Assembly: GCA_036498945.1 (NCBI GenBank)
Contig: DASYEQ010000116.1
Span: 38,641-102,640, forward strand
Reading direction: 5' to 3'
From: JAQGMJ01 sp036498945
GTDB taxonomy: Bacteria; Pseudomonadota; Gammaproteobacteria; Burkholderiales; JAEUOS01
Length of the DNA stretch: 64,000 bases
A program made the translations under genes and the position numbers. The notes beneath the pieces are model-generated. The model worked only from the letters and a program-made list of their open reading frames with translations. It was not told where the DNA came from and made no database searches. Positions 25,773 through 32,918 of this stretch are shown piece by piece. Positions within the stretch are counted from its first letter, which is position 1; every line of letters starts with the position of its first letter.

Positions 25773-27101
25773 ATGGCAGACACGCAAAACACGGGTGAAC
25801 AGCTGTTGGCGCTGGCAGCGCATCTCGCCGCCAGGCGGTCAGCCATCCTCAAGTCATGGCGCGACCGCGTCAACGCGGACCCCGAGCTGACTTCGTCCGA
25901 CGCCTTGCCGCGGGCGCAGTTCAACGACCACATTCCAGACCTGCTCGACGCCTTCGAGAAGCGCCTGCGCAGCTGGCAGCGGGGCGAGAGCGCGACGGCG
26001 GAGGTGCGGCGCAAGGAAGACTCCGCCGGCCATGGCTTGCAGCGCTGGCAGCAGGGCTACTACCTGCGCGAGGTGATGCTCGAATGGGGCCACTTGCAGA
26101 TGTGCCTGGCGGGCGAGCTTGAGCGTTATGCCGATACCCACGCCGGCCTGGCGCCTGCCGTGATGTCGGCCGCGTGGCGGGCGCTGGCGGAGTTGTGCAG
26201 CCAGGGCGTGAGCGAGAGCACCACGCAATACTTCCAGTTGCAGCAGGCCGAGGCCGAGGGCCATGTGCGCGACATGCAGGAGACGCTGGCCGAGGCCAGC
26301 GAGCTGGACCGCCGCCGCACCGAGCTGTTCCGCCAGGCGGCGCACGACCTGCGCGGCAATGTCGGCGTGGTCACCAATGTCGCCACCGGCCTGACCGCCT
26401 TTTCCCTGCCGGAGCCGAAGCGCGAGGAGTTCCTGCGCCTGCTGCACAAGAGCGTTTCCTCCTTGCAGTCGATGCTCGACGGCGCCCTCGACCTGGCGCG
26501 CCTGGAGGCCGGCCACGAACTGCGCGAGATCAAGCCCTTCGACGCGGCGGAGCTGCTGCGCGAACTGGCGGAAAACCTGCAACCCCTGGCGCGCGAGCGC
26601 GGCCTCTACCTGAAGACGGAAGGCCCGCCCTCGCTGCCGGTCGAAGGCGACGCGCTGAAGATCCGCCGCATCGCGCAAAACCTGCTGCTCAACGCCCTCA
26701 AATACACCCAGGCGGGCGGCGTCGTGCTGGCCTGGGGCGACAGCCGCGACAACGACCCCAGGCGCTGGATGCTGTGCGTGCAGGACACCGGCCCCGGCTT
26801 TCACGCCGGCCCCGGCGCGCCGCTCGCCGATGCCCTGCAAGACGCCACCAGCGAAGCGCGCGAAGTGGAGGAAAAAGCCACCCACCGGGCACAGGGCCAG
26901 GCGCCCGCCGAGCCGACGCAGCAAGCCAGCGCCAGCGCGCCCGACCTGCGGCCGGTGCACCAGGCGCATGGCGAAGGCATCGGCCTGTCGATCGTCAAGC
27001 GCCTGTGCGAACTCCTGAATGCGTCGATGGAACTCGATTCCGCGCCGCACATGGGCACCACCTTCAGGATCGTCCTGCCGCGGCATTACGCAGCGGCCTG
27101 A
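25773..27101 (+). CDS. RsbRD-type sensor histidine kinase
   Basis: A 442-residue cytoplasmic kinase. The N-terminus (about 8-160) resembles the RsbRD/RsbR N-terminal globin-like sensory domain (LAARRSAILKSWRDRVNADPEL). A short coiled linker is followed by the HisKA dimerisation helix with phospho-acceptor H191 in RQAAHDLRGNVGV. The ATPase domain has N box NLLLNALKYT, G1 DTGPGFH and G2 GEGIGLSIVK. An insertion of about 55 charged, Ala/Gln-rich residues separates G1 and G2, longer than usual. No transmembrane segment is present. No response regulator is adjacent; the convergent neighbour is a degenerate class III cyclase. Confidence 0.85.
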   Translation: MADTQNTGEQLLALAAHLAARRSAILKSWRDRVNADPELTSSDALPRAQFNDHIPDLLDAFEKRLRSWQRGESATAEVRRKEDSAGHGLQRWQQGYYLREVMLEWGHLQMCLAGELERYADTHAGLAPAVMSAAWRALAELCSQGVSESTTQYFQLQQAEAEGHVRDMQETLAEASELDRRRTELFRQAAHDLRGNVGVVTNVATGLTAFSLPEPKREEFLRLLHKSVSSLQSMLDGALDLARLEAGHELREIKPFDAAELLRELAENLQPLARERGLYLKTEGPPSLPVEGDALKIRRIAQNLLLNALKYTQAGGVVLAWGDSRDNDPRRWMLCVQDTGPGFHAGPGAPLADALQDATSEAREVEEKATHRAQGQAPAEPTQQASASAPDLRPVHQAHGEGIGLSIVKRLCELLNASMELDSAPHMGTTFRIVLPRHYAAA

Positions 27102-27143
27102 TATCCCTCATCCGGGCCGATCCAGGACCGCAAGCCTTACCTT

Positions 27144-27845
27144 TCAACCCTGCTCCAGCCGCTCCCCCAGCACCGCCGCAAAATCGACCTCCACCGGCAC
27201 ATAGAGTTTCATCGCTCCCGCCAGCTTGGTCACCGCATCCCCCACATAGCCCTCCGGCGCCGTACCCGGCGCTGCCGCCAGCCCCGCCATCACCTCGCTC
27301 ATCAGGATGGTGGCCTGGAATTTCTTGCAGCAGCCGGCGATTTCGTAGGCAGCGTTGACAACGTCGCCCTGCACGGTGAATTTCATCCGTTGCGGGGTGC
27401 CGAAGTTGCCGATGAAAACAAACCCGAGGTCGAGGCCGATCATCGGCAGCAGCATGGGCGGGCGCTCCGGCTGCACCGCATCGAGGGAGCGCTCGACGAT
27501 CCTGCGCGCGCACTGCGCCGCGGCGGCGGCACAGGCCGCATCGCCCCTGGGGGCGGGGAAGTAGACAATGGCGTCGTCGCCCAGGTAATCGGCGATGCGC
27601 CCGCCCGCGGCCTCCACCTCTTCCTGGGTGATGGAAAGAAAGCGGATTTTCTGCTCGCGCGCCTGCGCCGGGCCGAGTTCTTCGAAAACGCGGCGATTGG
27701 TGGCGGCGATCACATACATCACCGCCATGCGCTCGCGACCGTTGTTGAGTTGCAGCGCGCTTTCGCCCAGCGCCAGCACGCGCTCGAGCACGTGCTCGCC
27801 GGCATAGGCTTTCAGCGCCTCCCGCAGCAGCCTTTCCTTGAACAT
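27144..27845 (-). CDS. Class III adenylate/guanylate cyclase-homology protein, apparently degenerate
   Basis: A 233-residue cyclase homology domain. The second metal-site region YLGDDAIVYFPAP and the signature GFVFIGNFGTPQRMKFTVQGDVVNAAYEIAG are recognisable. But the first metal-binding Asp region (normally FxDIxG) reads MYVIAATNRR, so that Asp is missing, and the transition-state Arg following VNxAxR is replaced by E/I. It therefore probably lacks cyclase activity and may bind a nucleotide or act as a regulator. Three Cys occur in CAAAAAQCARR and CCKKF. It is convergent with the RsbRD kinase gene 42 bp away. Confidence 0.75.
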   Translation of the reverse strand: MFKERLLREALKAYAGEHVLERVLALGESALQLNNGRERMAVMYVIAATNRRVFEELGPAQAREQKIRFLSITQEEVEAAGGRIADYLGDDAIVYFPAPRGDAACAAAAAQCARRIVERSLDAVQPERPPMLLPMIGLDLGFVFIGNFGTPQRMKFTVQGDVVNAAYEIAGCCKKFQATILMSEVMAGLAAAPGTAPEGYVGDAVTKLAGAMKLYVPVEVDFAAVLGERLEQG

Positions 27846-27958
27846 CCTTCCCTCTCCCGGCTGTTTTCATTGCCTGCCGTGACGGATAATATAGCGAAGC
27901 CAAAAATCAAATAGCGGCATCGTGGTAAAAGAGACCGACTTCGTTATCCGCCTCCTCC

Positions 27959-28648
27959 ATGCGTTACCACCCTCTCGCCTTCGCCGCCGTTTTCCTCTGC
28001 GCCTCCGCCGGCGCCGCCACCTTCGACATCCCCACCCTCTCCGCCGAATACGGCGCCCGCATCGAAGTCAAGACCTGCGACGCCGACACCTGCTCCGGCC
28101 CGGCGAAAGTCACGCTCTACCGCCGCGCCGACAAGGGCGCGGCGCAGACCTTCGAGACGGAAGACATGCAGATCATGCTGGACCGCGCCAAGCCGGTGGT
28201 CAACGACAGCCGGCTGTATGAAGACCAGAGCGCGCTGATCGCGGGCGACTTCAATTTCGACGGCAGCACCGACCTGGCGATACGCAACGGCAACAACAGC
28301 GGCTACGGCGGGCCTTCGTACGACGTGTATGTCTACAACGTCACGCGCAGGAAATTCGTGCCGGCTCCTGACCTGACCGACCTGGCCTCCACCAAGCTGG
28401 GCATGTTCCAGGTGGACGCGAAGCGCAAGCGCCTGGTCACGATGGAAAAGGACGGCTGCTGCTGGCACCTGATCAGCGAATACGCGGTGGTGCCGGGCAA
28501 GGGCCTCATTACCGTGCATACGGTGGAAGAGAACGCGCGCACGGTGGAAGACCACGTGGTGGTCACCATCAGCGATCTCGCCGGCGGCAAGTGGAAGCGC
28601 TCGAAGAAGACCTACCTGATCAAGGATTACTACAAGGACGACAAGTAG
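27959..28648 (+). CDS. Exported XAC2610-like protein
   Basis: A 229-residue secreted protein with a signal peptide (MRYHPLAFAAVFLCASAGAA). A central FG-GAP/EF-like calcium loop, AGDFNFDGSTDLAIRNGN, is followed by SGYGGPSYDVYVYN, the pattern seen in XAC2610-related proteins. A CC pair (DGCCWH) is in the C-terminal half. XAC2610-like proteins have been described as periplasmic or extracellular beta-rich proteins; the role here is unknown. It is followed by another exported small protein 48 bp downstream, and they may share a transcript. Confidence 0.75.
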   Translation: MRYHPLAFAAVFLCASAGAATFDIPTLSAEYGARIEVKTCDADTCSGPAKVTLYRRADKGAAQTFETEDMQIMLDRAKPVVNDSRLYEDQSALIAGDFNFDGSTDLAIRNGNNSGYGGPSYDVYVYNVTRRKFVPAPDLTDLASTKLGMFQVDAKRKRLVTMEKDGCCWHLISEYAVVPGKGLITVHTVEENARTVEDHVVVTISDLAGGKWKRSKKTYLIKDYYKDDK

Positions 28649-28696
28649 GCGCGGAACAAAAATGCGCCTGCGCGGTCGAGAGCGTATCCACAGGAT

Positions 28697-29164
28697 ATGT
28701 TCATGACCAGAGAATCCATTGTTTCCTTCCTGCTTGCCGTGTGTGTGGTGGGCGGGTCCGTTTATGTCTTCGCGCGCCTGGGCGGCATCGGCAGCGTGCA
28801 CAAGGCGATTGCCGCGCCGTTGCCGGACACTTCCCAAAAGGCGACACCGCCGGCCGCGCAGGCGCCGGGCGCGGCGAAGTTGCAGCCGCTGGTAGCCGGG
28901 CCCTGCAAGGGAGCGGAGTGCGCCTCACAAACAGCGCAGGCAAGCGCCGCGCTGGCGCAGGGCGAGCAGATCACCCAGGCGGAGGTGCCGGAAGACGAAG
29001 ACGCGGCGCAGCCGGTCGCCGGCAAGCCGCGCTGCCATGTGCTGTCGCACCAGATCGCGCAGGTCGATGGCGCCCTCTCCTACCCCCTGTCGCAGGCCCT
29101 GCAGGCCTATTACCACAAGCACAAGCAGGAGCTGAAGGACGAAGAGGCCAAGCTGGGCTGCTGA
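28697..29164 (+). CDS. Signal-anchored periplasmic protein of unknown function
   Basis: A 155-residue protein with an N-terminal membrane segment (about residues 7-27, SIVSFLLAVCVVGGSVYVFA) that could be a signal anchor. An Ala/Pro-rich linker follows, and then four cysteines (in PCKGAEC, PRCHV and the last residue, LGC) that could form periplasmic disulfides. No family recognised. ATG at 28697 or 28703. Likely co-transcribed with the XAC2610-like gene. Confidence 0.6.
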   Translation: MFMTRESIVSFLLAVCVVGGSVYVFARLGGIGSVHKAIAAPLPDTSQKATPPAAQAPGAAKLQPLVAGPCKGAECASQTAQASAALAQGEQITQAEVPEDEDAAQPVAGKPRCHVLSHQIAQVDGALSYPLSQALQAYYHKHKQELKDEEAKLGC

Positions 29165-29328
29165 GGCGCCGCATCGGCGGCGCTTGCGGCGGCGCAGCCG
29201 CCCGGCAATAGCGCGGGCTTCGAGAGTCACGGCGCCGGCAGCGGCGCCCCGCCACCTGCGTGCGGGCGGCGGGGCGGCGAAGAAAAAGGCCAATCGCTAC
29301 ACGATCCGGTGATTCGTGGCGCCCCGCT

Positions 29329-29799
29329 TCAGCGCGCCTCTTTTACCGCGCGATACCACTCCCGCGCCTGCTCCGTCAGCAGCAGGTAGGCCACGTAGCA
29401 GTGAAGCAGCGTCCCGACCAGCGCGAACGCCACGCGCACGCCGCCGAACATGCGGAACACGACGAAGGTGTACAGAAGCCCGATCAGGCTGAATACGGTG
29501 AAGATGAAATAAAGAATGCGCGCCCAGTTGCGCCCGCTGCCGATGGCCAGGTAAATCCAGATCGAGACGGCATACCCCACCGCGGCGAGCGCCAGGGTCA
29601 GCGCCAGCGGGCTGGCTTTTTGCACCGCCATGGGAAACACGAGGTTGTAGAGGGTGGAGAGCACGCCGATGCCGAAGCCGATCCAGAGGATCTTCACCGC
29701 CCGGTCGACCACCGGCGGGCGCGCGGGGGCGGGGCCGCCCGCATGGTCTTCGACGGCGGCCCGCGGCGGCGCGTAAGGGGAATTCTGAATCTCGCTCAC
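29329..29799 (-). CDS. SPYAPPR-motif four-helix membrane protein, paralog 1
   Basis: A 156-residue inner-membrane protein with a soluble N-terminus carrying NSPYAPPRAAV, then four membrane helices (about 36-58, 66-88, 93-115, 121-145), a loop GSGRNWARILYF between helices 2 and 3, and a C-terminus ending AREWYRAVKEAR. The same layout recurs in the two genes at 30310 and 30786. The (S/N)PYAPPxxxV N-terminus is found on several betaproteobacterial membrane protein families of unknown role. It stands upstream of and divergent from a tiny lipoprotein gene. Confidence 0.8.
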   Translation of the reverse strand: MSEIQNSPYAPPRAAVEDHAGGPAPARPPVVDRAVKILWIGFGIGVLSTLYNLVFPMAVQKASPLALTLALAAVGYAVSIWIYLAIGSGRNWARILYFIFTVFSLIGLLYTFVVFRMFGGVRVAFALVGTLLHCYVAYLLLTEQAREWYRAVKEAR

Positions 29800-29899
29800 T
29801 ATGTTTTCCTTTGTTTTGCTGTTGTGGTTTGCGTGACTTTAATCACGAAAGCGCGCTTACGCAACGCAACATGCGTACGCAAGTCTCCAATTTGCAACA

Positions 29900-29930
29900 G
29901 GGGTGTAAACCGCGTTACACCCCGTTACCC
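29900..29930. promoter_or_regulatory. GTAA/GTTAC dyad upstream of tiny lipoprotein gene
   Basis: A perfect 9-bp inverted repeat GGGGTGTAA / TTACACCCC (29900-29908 and 29915-29923, 6-nt spacer) followed by another GTTAC at 29924. The two GTTAC units (29914 and 29924) are 10 bp apart, the same spacing as in the motif at 36229-36263 ahead of another tiny lipoprotein. It sits in the spacer between the divergent genes at 29799 and 30019. Confidence 0.45.
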
Positions 29931-30018
29931 TTTATGGCGCCACGCCGGTGCGCCGCCGATGTCCAATGGACGTTAAGCGAATATGCAGGCGATTACGCAG
30001 GCGCACATGGAGGCGATG

Positions 30019-30210
30019 ATGAAAACAGCGTTGAAGATTCTGGCCTTGGCGGCAGCGGCAATGGCTCTCTCGGGTTGCGTGGCTTATCCGGCGGCGCCCC
30101 CCGGTTATTACTCGGGCGGCGGCTATTACTACGGCGGGCCGGCGTACTACGGTCCCTCGGTAGGCATCTACGCGGGGCCGGGCTACTACCACCGCCATCG
30201 CCACTGGTAA
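30019..30210 (+). CDS. Tiny Gly/Tyr/His-rich lipoprotein
   Basis: A 63-residue predicted lipoprotein: signal MKTALKILALAAAAMALSGC with a clear lipobox (LSGC), then a mature part made almost only of Gly, Tyr, Pro and Ala ending YYHRHRHW. The start at 30019 has GGAGG 5 nt upstream; in-frame ATGs further up (29983, 30016) fit the site less well. It belongs with the lipoproteins at 36069 and 36341, which share GC(A/V)(V/A)Y after the lipidated Cys and an aromatic/His-rich C-terminus. Possible metal binding by the terminal histidines is inference. Confidence 0.78.
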   Translation: MKTALKILALAAAAMALSGCVAYPAAPPGYYSGGGYYYGGPAYYGPSVGIYAGPGYYHRHRHW

Positions 30211-30309
30211 GCAAGGTTCAAGCAGAATTGCCGGAAATCGCGCCGCCGAGGGGCGGCGGGTTTGGCAGTGACGGCAATGGGAACGGCGGGCGCGAGCCTG
30301 CCGTTCTTT

Positions 30310-30780
30310 TTATTTGTGCTCGCGCATGGCGTGGAACCAGTCGCGCACCGGGGCGGTGAGGAGGATGGCCATCACGTAGAGCTCCAGCCCCAGGCTGGCC
30401 ACCGAGAGCAGCGGAGCGAAGAGGGATTCGCTGCCGCGCGCGTAGCGCAGGCAGTTCAGCATGGTGCCGAGCAGGGAAAGGCCGGTGTAGCCGAAAAACG
30501 CCAGGCGCGCCCAGTTGCGCCCGTGGGCCAGCCCGAGAATGATCCACAGGAACAGGCCGAGGATGACGACCATGGTGGCGGCGCTTGCCACCAGCACTCC
30601 GCCGTCCAGGGGCGTGAGCAGCAGCGAGCCGAGCCCGGCGACCAGGCTGATGGTGTAGTCCAGCCCGAGGGCGATCAGTGCCGGTGTCATGCGCGCCGGG
30701 CGGCCGGGTTGGGGCTCGCGCGGCGCGGCGTCGGCAACGGCGCTGCGCGGCGGGGCGTAGGGGGAGTCGGAATCGGCCAA
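30310..30780 (-). CDS. SPYAPPR-motif four-helix membrane protein, paralog 3
   Basis: A 156-residue paralog of the genes at 29329 and 30786, with DSPYAPPRSAV, four hydrophobic segments, LAHGRNWARLAFFGY and a C-terminus VRDWFHAMREHK. No ATG gives the expected length. I take the TTG at 30780, which puts SPYAPP at the same distance from the N-terminus as in the paralogs and begins just after the stop of the upstream gene (30786); an ATG at 30816 would overlap that gene by about 30 bp. The two genes are clearly one transcript. Confidence 0.72.
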   Translation of the reverse strand: MADSDSPYAPPRSAVADAAPREPQPGRPARMTPALIALGLDYTISLVAGLGSLLLTPLDGGVLVASAATMVVILGLFLWIILGLAHGRNWARLAFFGYTGLSLLGTMLNCLRYARGSESLFAPLLSVASLGLELYVMAILLTAPVRDWFHAMREHK

Positions 30781-30785
30781 CGGCT

Positions 30786-31259
30786 TCAGGCGCGCATTTT
30801 CATCGCATGGAACCATTCGCGCGCCGGGCGCGTGAGCAGCAGGTAGCAGATGTAGCCGCCCAGCCCGAGTTGGAACAGGCTCACCAGGGAATCCAGCGCG
30901 GGAAGGCGCCCGGTGAACAGATTGAACAGGAATACCGGGGCGGAAAGCAGCCCGAGACCGGTGCAGATGAGGTAGAGCAGGCGCGCCCAGTTGCGCCCGC
31001 GCGCCAGCTTGGTATTGAGCCAGAAGGTGAACAGGAATACCGCGGCATAGATCCCCGACTGGACCATCAACGGCAGGTGCTGCGGCGCTGGCACGGCCAG
31101 GCGGTACAGCGCGACGGCGATGCCGATGCCGAAGCCGATCCATAGCAGCATGACGGCCCGCGCCACTTGTGGCGGGCGCTCCAGCGAGACCTCGGGCTCG
31201 ACGTCGAGTACCGCGGCGCGCGGCGGGGCGTAGGGGGAGAGGGAAGATTCCGGTTCCAT
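30786..31259 (-). CDS. SPYAPPR-motif four-helix membrane protein, paralog 2
   Basis: A 157-residue paralog with MEPESSLSPYAPPRAAV, four membrane segments, LARGRNWARLLYLICTG and a C-terminal AREWFHAMKMRA. The WIGFGIGI segment is nearly identical to WIGFGIGV in paralog 1, so these two are the closest pair. The ATG at 31259 is supported by an upstream purine-rich site (AAAGAAGAG). It is transcribed together with paralog 3. Function unknown; paired copies could form hetero-oligomers, which is speculation. Confidence 0.8.
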   Translation of the reverse strand: MEPESSLSPYAPPRAAVLDVEPEVSLERPPQVARAVMLLWIGFGIGIAVALYRLAVPAPQHLPLMVQSGIYAAVFLFTFWLNTKLARGRNWARLLYLICTGLGLLSAPVFLFNLFTGRLPALDSLVSLFQLGLGGYICYLLLTRPAREWFHAMKMRA

Positions 31260-31564
31260 TGTTGTGCTCTTCTTTGGAGACGATCGAACCCGCACTGTAG
31301 CCAAGCGCGGGCGCGGGCGCAACCGCGGCGTCCGCCCCTTGCGCGGGCAGGCAACTCGTGTATCTTAGGGAGCAGGAACGCGAGCGAATGACGGAACGGT
31401 AAATGGCCGGCGCGTGAGGTGGACGGGCAGGCGCCGGTTCCTTCGCGCAGCGCCGACAACACAACTGTGGTCGCGCGCAAGACGCCGCGGCGCCGATAGT
31501 CCGCAAAACCGCGGCGTGCGAAAAGCGGAAATCCTCCGTGGTTTACCGTGGTTTTAACACCAGC

Positions 31565-31623
31565 GTGGTCGGCACCCCGGTGTTTTTTTCGAAAAACCTG
31601 GGGTTTTATGGGGGTGCCACCAC
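31565..31623. repeat. Inverted repeat in gene-free spacer
   Basis: Arms GTGGTCGGCACCCC (31565-31578) and GGGGTGCCACCAC (31611-31623) match except for one extra base; the loop contains TTTTTTTCGAAAAA. The 31260-31769 spacer holds no gene I can support; this hairpin and the terminator at 31646 are its only clear structures. Confidence 0.5.
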
Positions 31624-31645
31624 AAGTGTTGTAGAGGCGCGCATG

Positions 31646-31690
31646 AAAAAGGCCACCGCTTCTGCCGTGATTTCCACGGCGCGGTGGCCT
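31646..31690 (-). terminator. Two-tier terminator of the His-rich exported protein gene
   Basis: Outer stem AGGCCACCGC / GCGGTGGCCT (31650-31659 and 31681-31690) encloses an inner stem GCCGTG / CACGGC. On the minus strand it is followed by TTTTTCATG, a good rho-independent terminator for the gene ending at 31770. Confidence 0.8.
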
Positions 31691-31769
31691 GCAACACGCG
31701 GGTGTTGCTTTGGGTTGCCTGTTTGCCAGGGCCGCGGGTCTTGAGCCCGTGCCCCGGCTTTACGCGTGC

Positions 31770-31997
31770 TTAGTAGCGGTTGTGGTTTTGGGCGTGCAGC
31801 ACGCGCGCCTGGTGCGGCGTGATGCGGCCATGTTCGACGGCGCGGTTGATGCGGTGGTCTTCATGGCGCACCACGCGGTGCTCCTGGCGGTGGTAGGCGT
31901 GGGCGCGTTGCCACGGAGTCATCGCCATGGCGCCGGCGGAAAGAGTGGTGGCCGCAACGGCGGCGCCGGCGATCAGCAGGGTCTTGAGGGATTTCAT
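31770..31997 (-). CDS. Small exported His/Arg-rich protein
   Basis: A 75-residue protein with a signal peptide (MKSLKTLLIAGAAVAATTLSAGAMA). The approximately 50-residue mature part is rich in His, Arg and Gln (AHAYHRQEHRVVRHEDHRINRAVEHG). There is no Cys, so it is periplasmic rather than a lipoprotein. Small proteins of this kind occur widely in Burkholderiales; many His suggest metal or acid buffering, which is inference. A GGAGACCC ribosome site lies upstream. It has its own terminator and diverges from the two-component regulator. Confidence 0.78.
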   Translation of the reverse strand: MKSLKTLLIAGAAVAATTLSAGAMAMTPWQRAHAYHRQEHRVVRHEDHRINRAVEHGRITPHQARVLHAQNHNRY

Positions 31998-32206
31998 TTT
32001 GGGTCTCCTGTTCTGTTGAGGTCTCGTGCGTTGTGTGCACGGTTCCCATTTGACGCTTCATCTTCTTAACAATCTGCCGGAATTGTGCTTCCGGATGTGA
32101 AAGAGTGTTGGGGGTGTAAGCGATTGTTTCCGGTGTAGGCGCCCGCCGACGGCTGAGGGCAAGCTGGGCGATAATCCACGTAAGTGTTGTGTGAGGCTCG
32201 AGGCGA

Positions 32207-32914
32207 ATGCGGATACTGGTGGTGGAGGACGATACGGTGCTGGCGGCGGCGCTGATGCGCGCGCTCACCCAGTCCGCGCACACGGTGGACCTGGCCGAAG
32301 ACGGCGAGGAAGCCAATCACGCGCTCGCCAGCACGCCCTACGACCTGGTGGTGCTGGATGTGGCGCTGCCCAAGGTGGACGGCCTCTCGGTGCTCAAGCG
32401 CCTGCGCGACCGCGGCTCGCAGGTGCCGGTGATGATCCTGACGGCGCGCGATACGCTGGACGATCGCGTCGCCGGGCTGGACCTGGGCGCCGACGATTAC
32501 ATGACCAAGCCTTTCGACCTGCCGGAATTCGAGGCGCGCACGCGCGCGCTGATCCGCCGCGGGCATTACAGCGCGGCACCTTCCATCATGCATGGCGAGG
32601 TGCGCTTCGACGCGCTGGCGCGGCGCCTGTTTCACGGCGAGACGCCGATCGAGCTTTCGGTGCGCGAGCTGGCCGTGGCCGAACTGCTGCTGACGCGCCA
32701 GGGCCGGGTGGTGAGCAAGGAGCAGATGATCGATGCCCTCTTCGGCTGGAGCGAGGAAGTGGGCAGCAACGCCATCGAGGTCTACGTGCACCGGGTGCGG
32801 CGCAAGCTGGAGCCGCTGGGGGTGGAGATCCGCACGGTGCGCGGCATGGGTTACCTGATCGACAAGCCGGACCGCCCCGCTGCCCGCGCGGGCGAGGTAG
32901 TGCCGGGCGCGTAG
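32207..32914 (+). CDS. OmpR-family response regulator (TctD/QseB-like)
   Basis: A 235-residue response regulator. The receiver domain has the acidic pair VVEDD at residues 5-9, phospho-acceptor D51 in VVLDVALP and K101 in MTKPFD. The C-terminal winged helix (about 130-225) has SVRELAVAELLL, NAIEVYVHRVRRKLE and IRTVRGMGYLI. It is co-transcribed with the kinase gene 4 bp downstream. Target genes are unknown; OmpR-type regulators bind head-to-tail repeats about 10-11 bp apart, and GTAA repeats with that spacing lie just downstream in front of terC. Confidence 0.94.
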   Translation: MRILVVEDDTVLAAALMRALTQSAHTVDLAEDGEEANHALASTPYDLVVLDVALPKVDGLSVLKRLRDRGSQVPVMILTARDTLDDRVAGLDLGADDYMTKPFDLPEFEARTRALIRRGHYSAAPSIMHGEVRFDALARRLFHGETPIELSVRELAVAELLLTRQGRVVSKEQMIDALFGWSEEVGSNAIEVYVHRVRRKLEPLGVEIRTVRGMGYLIDKPDRPAARAGEVVPGA

Positions 32915-32918
32915 TGCG

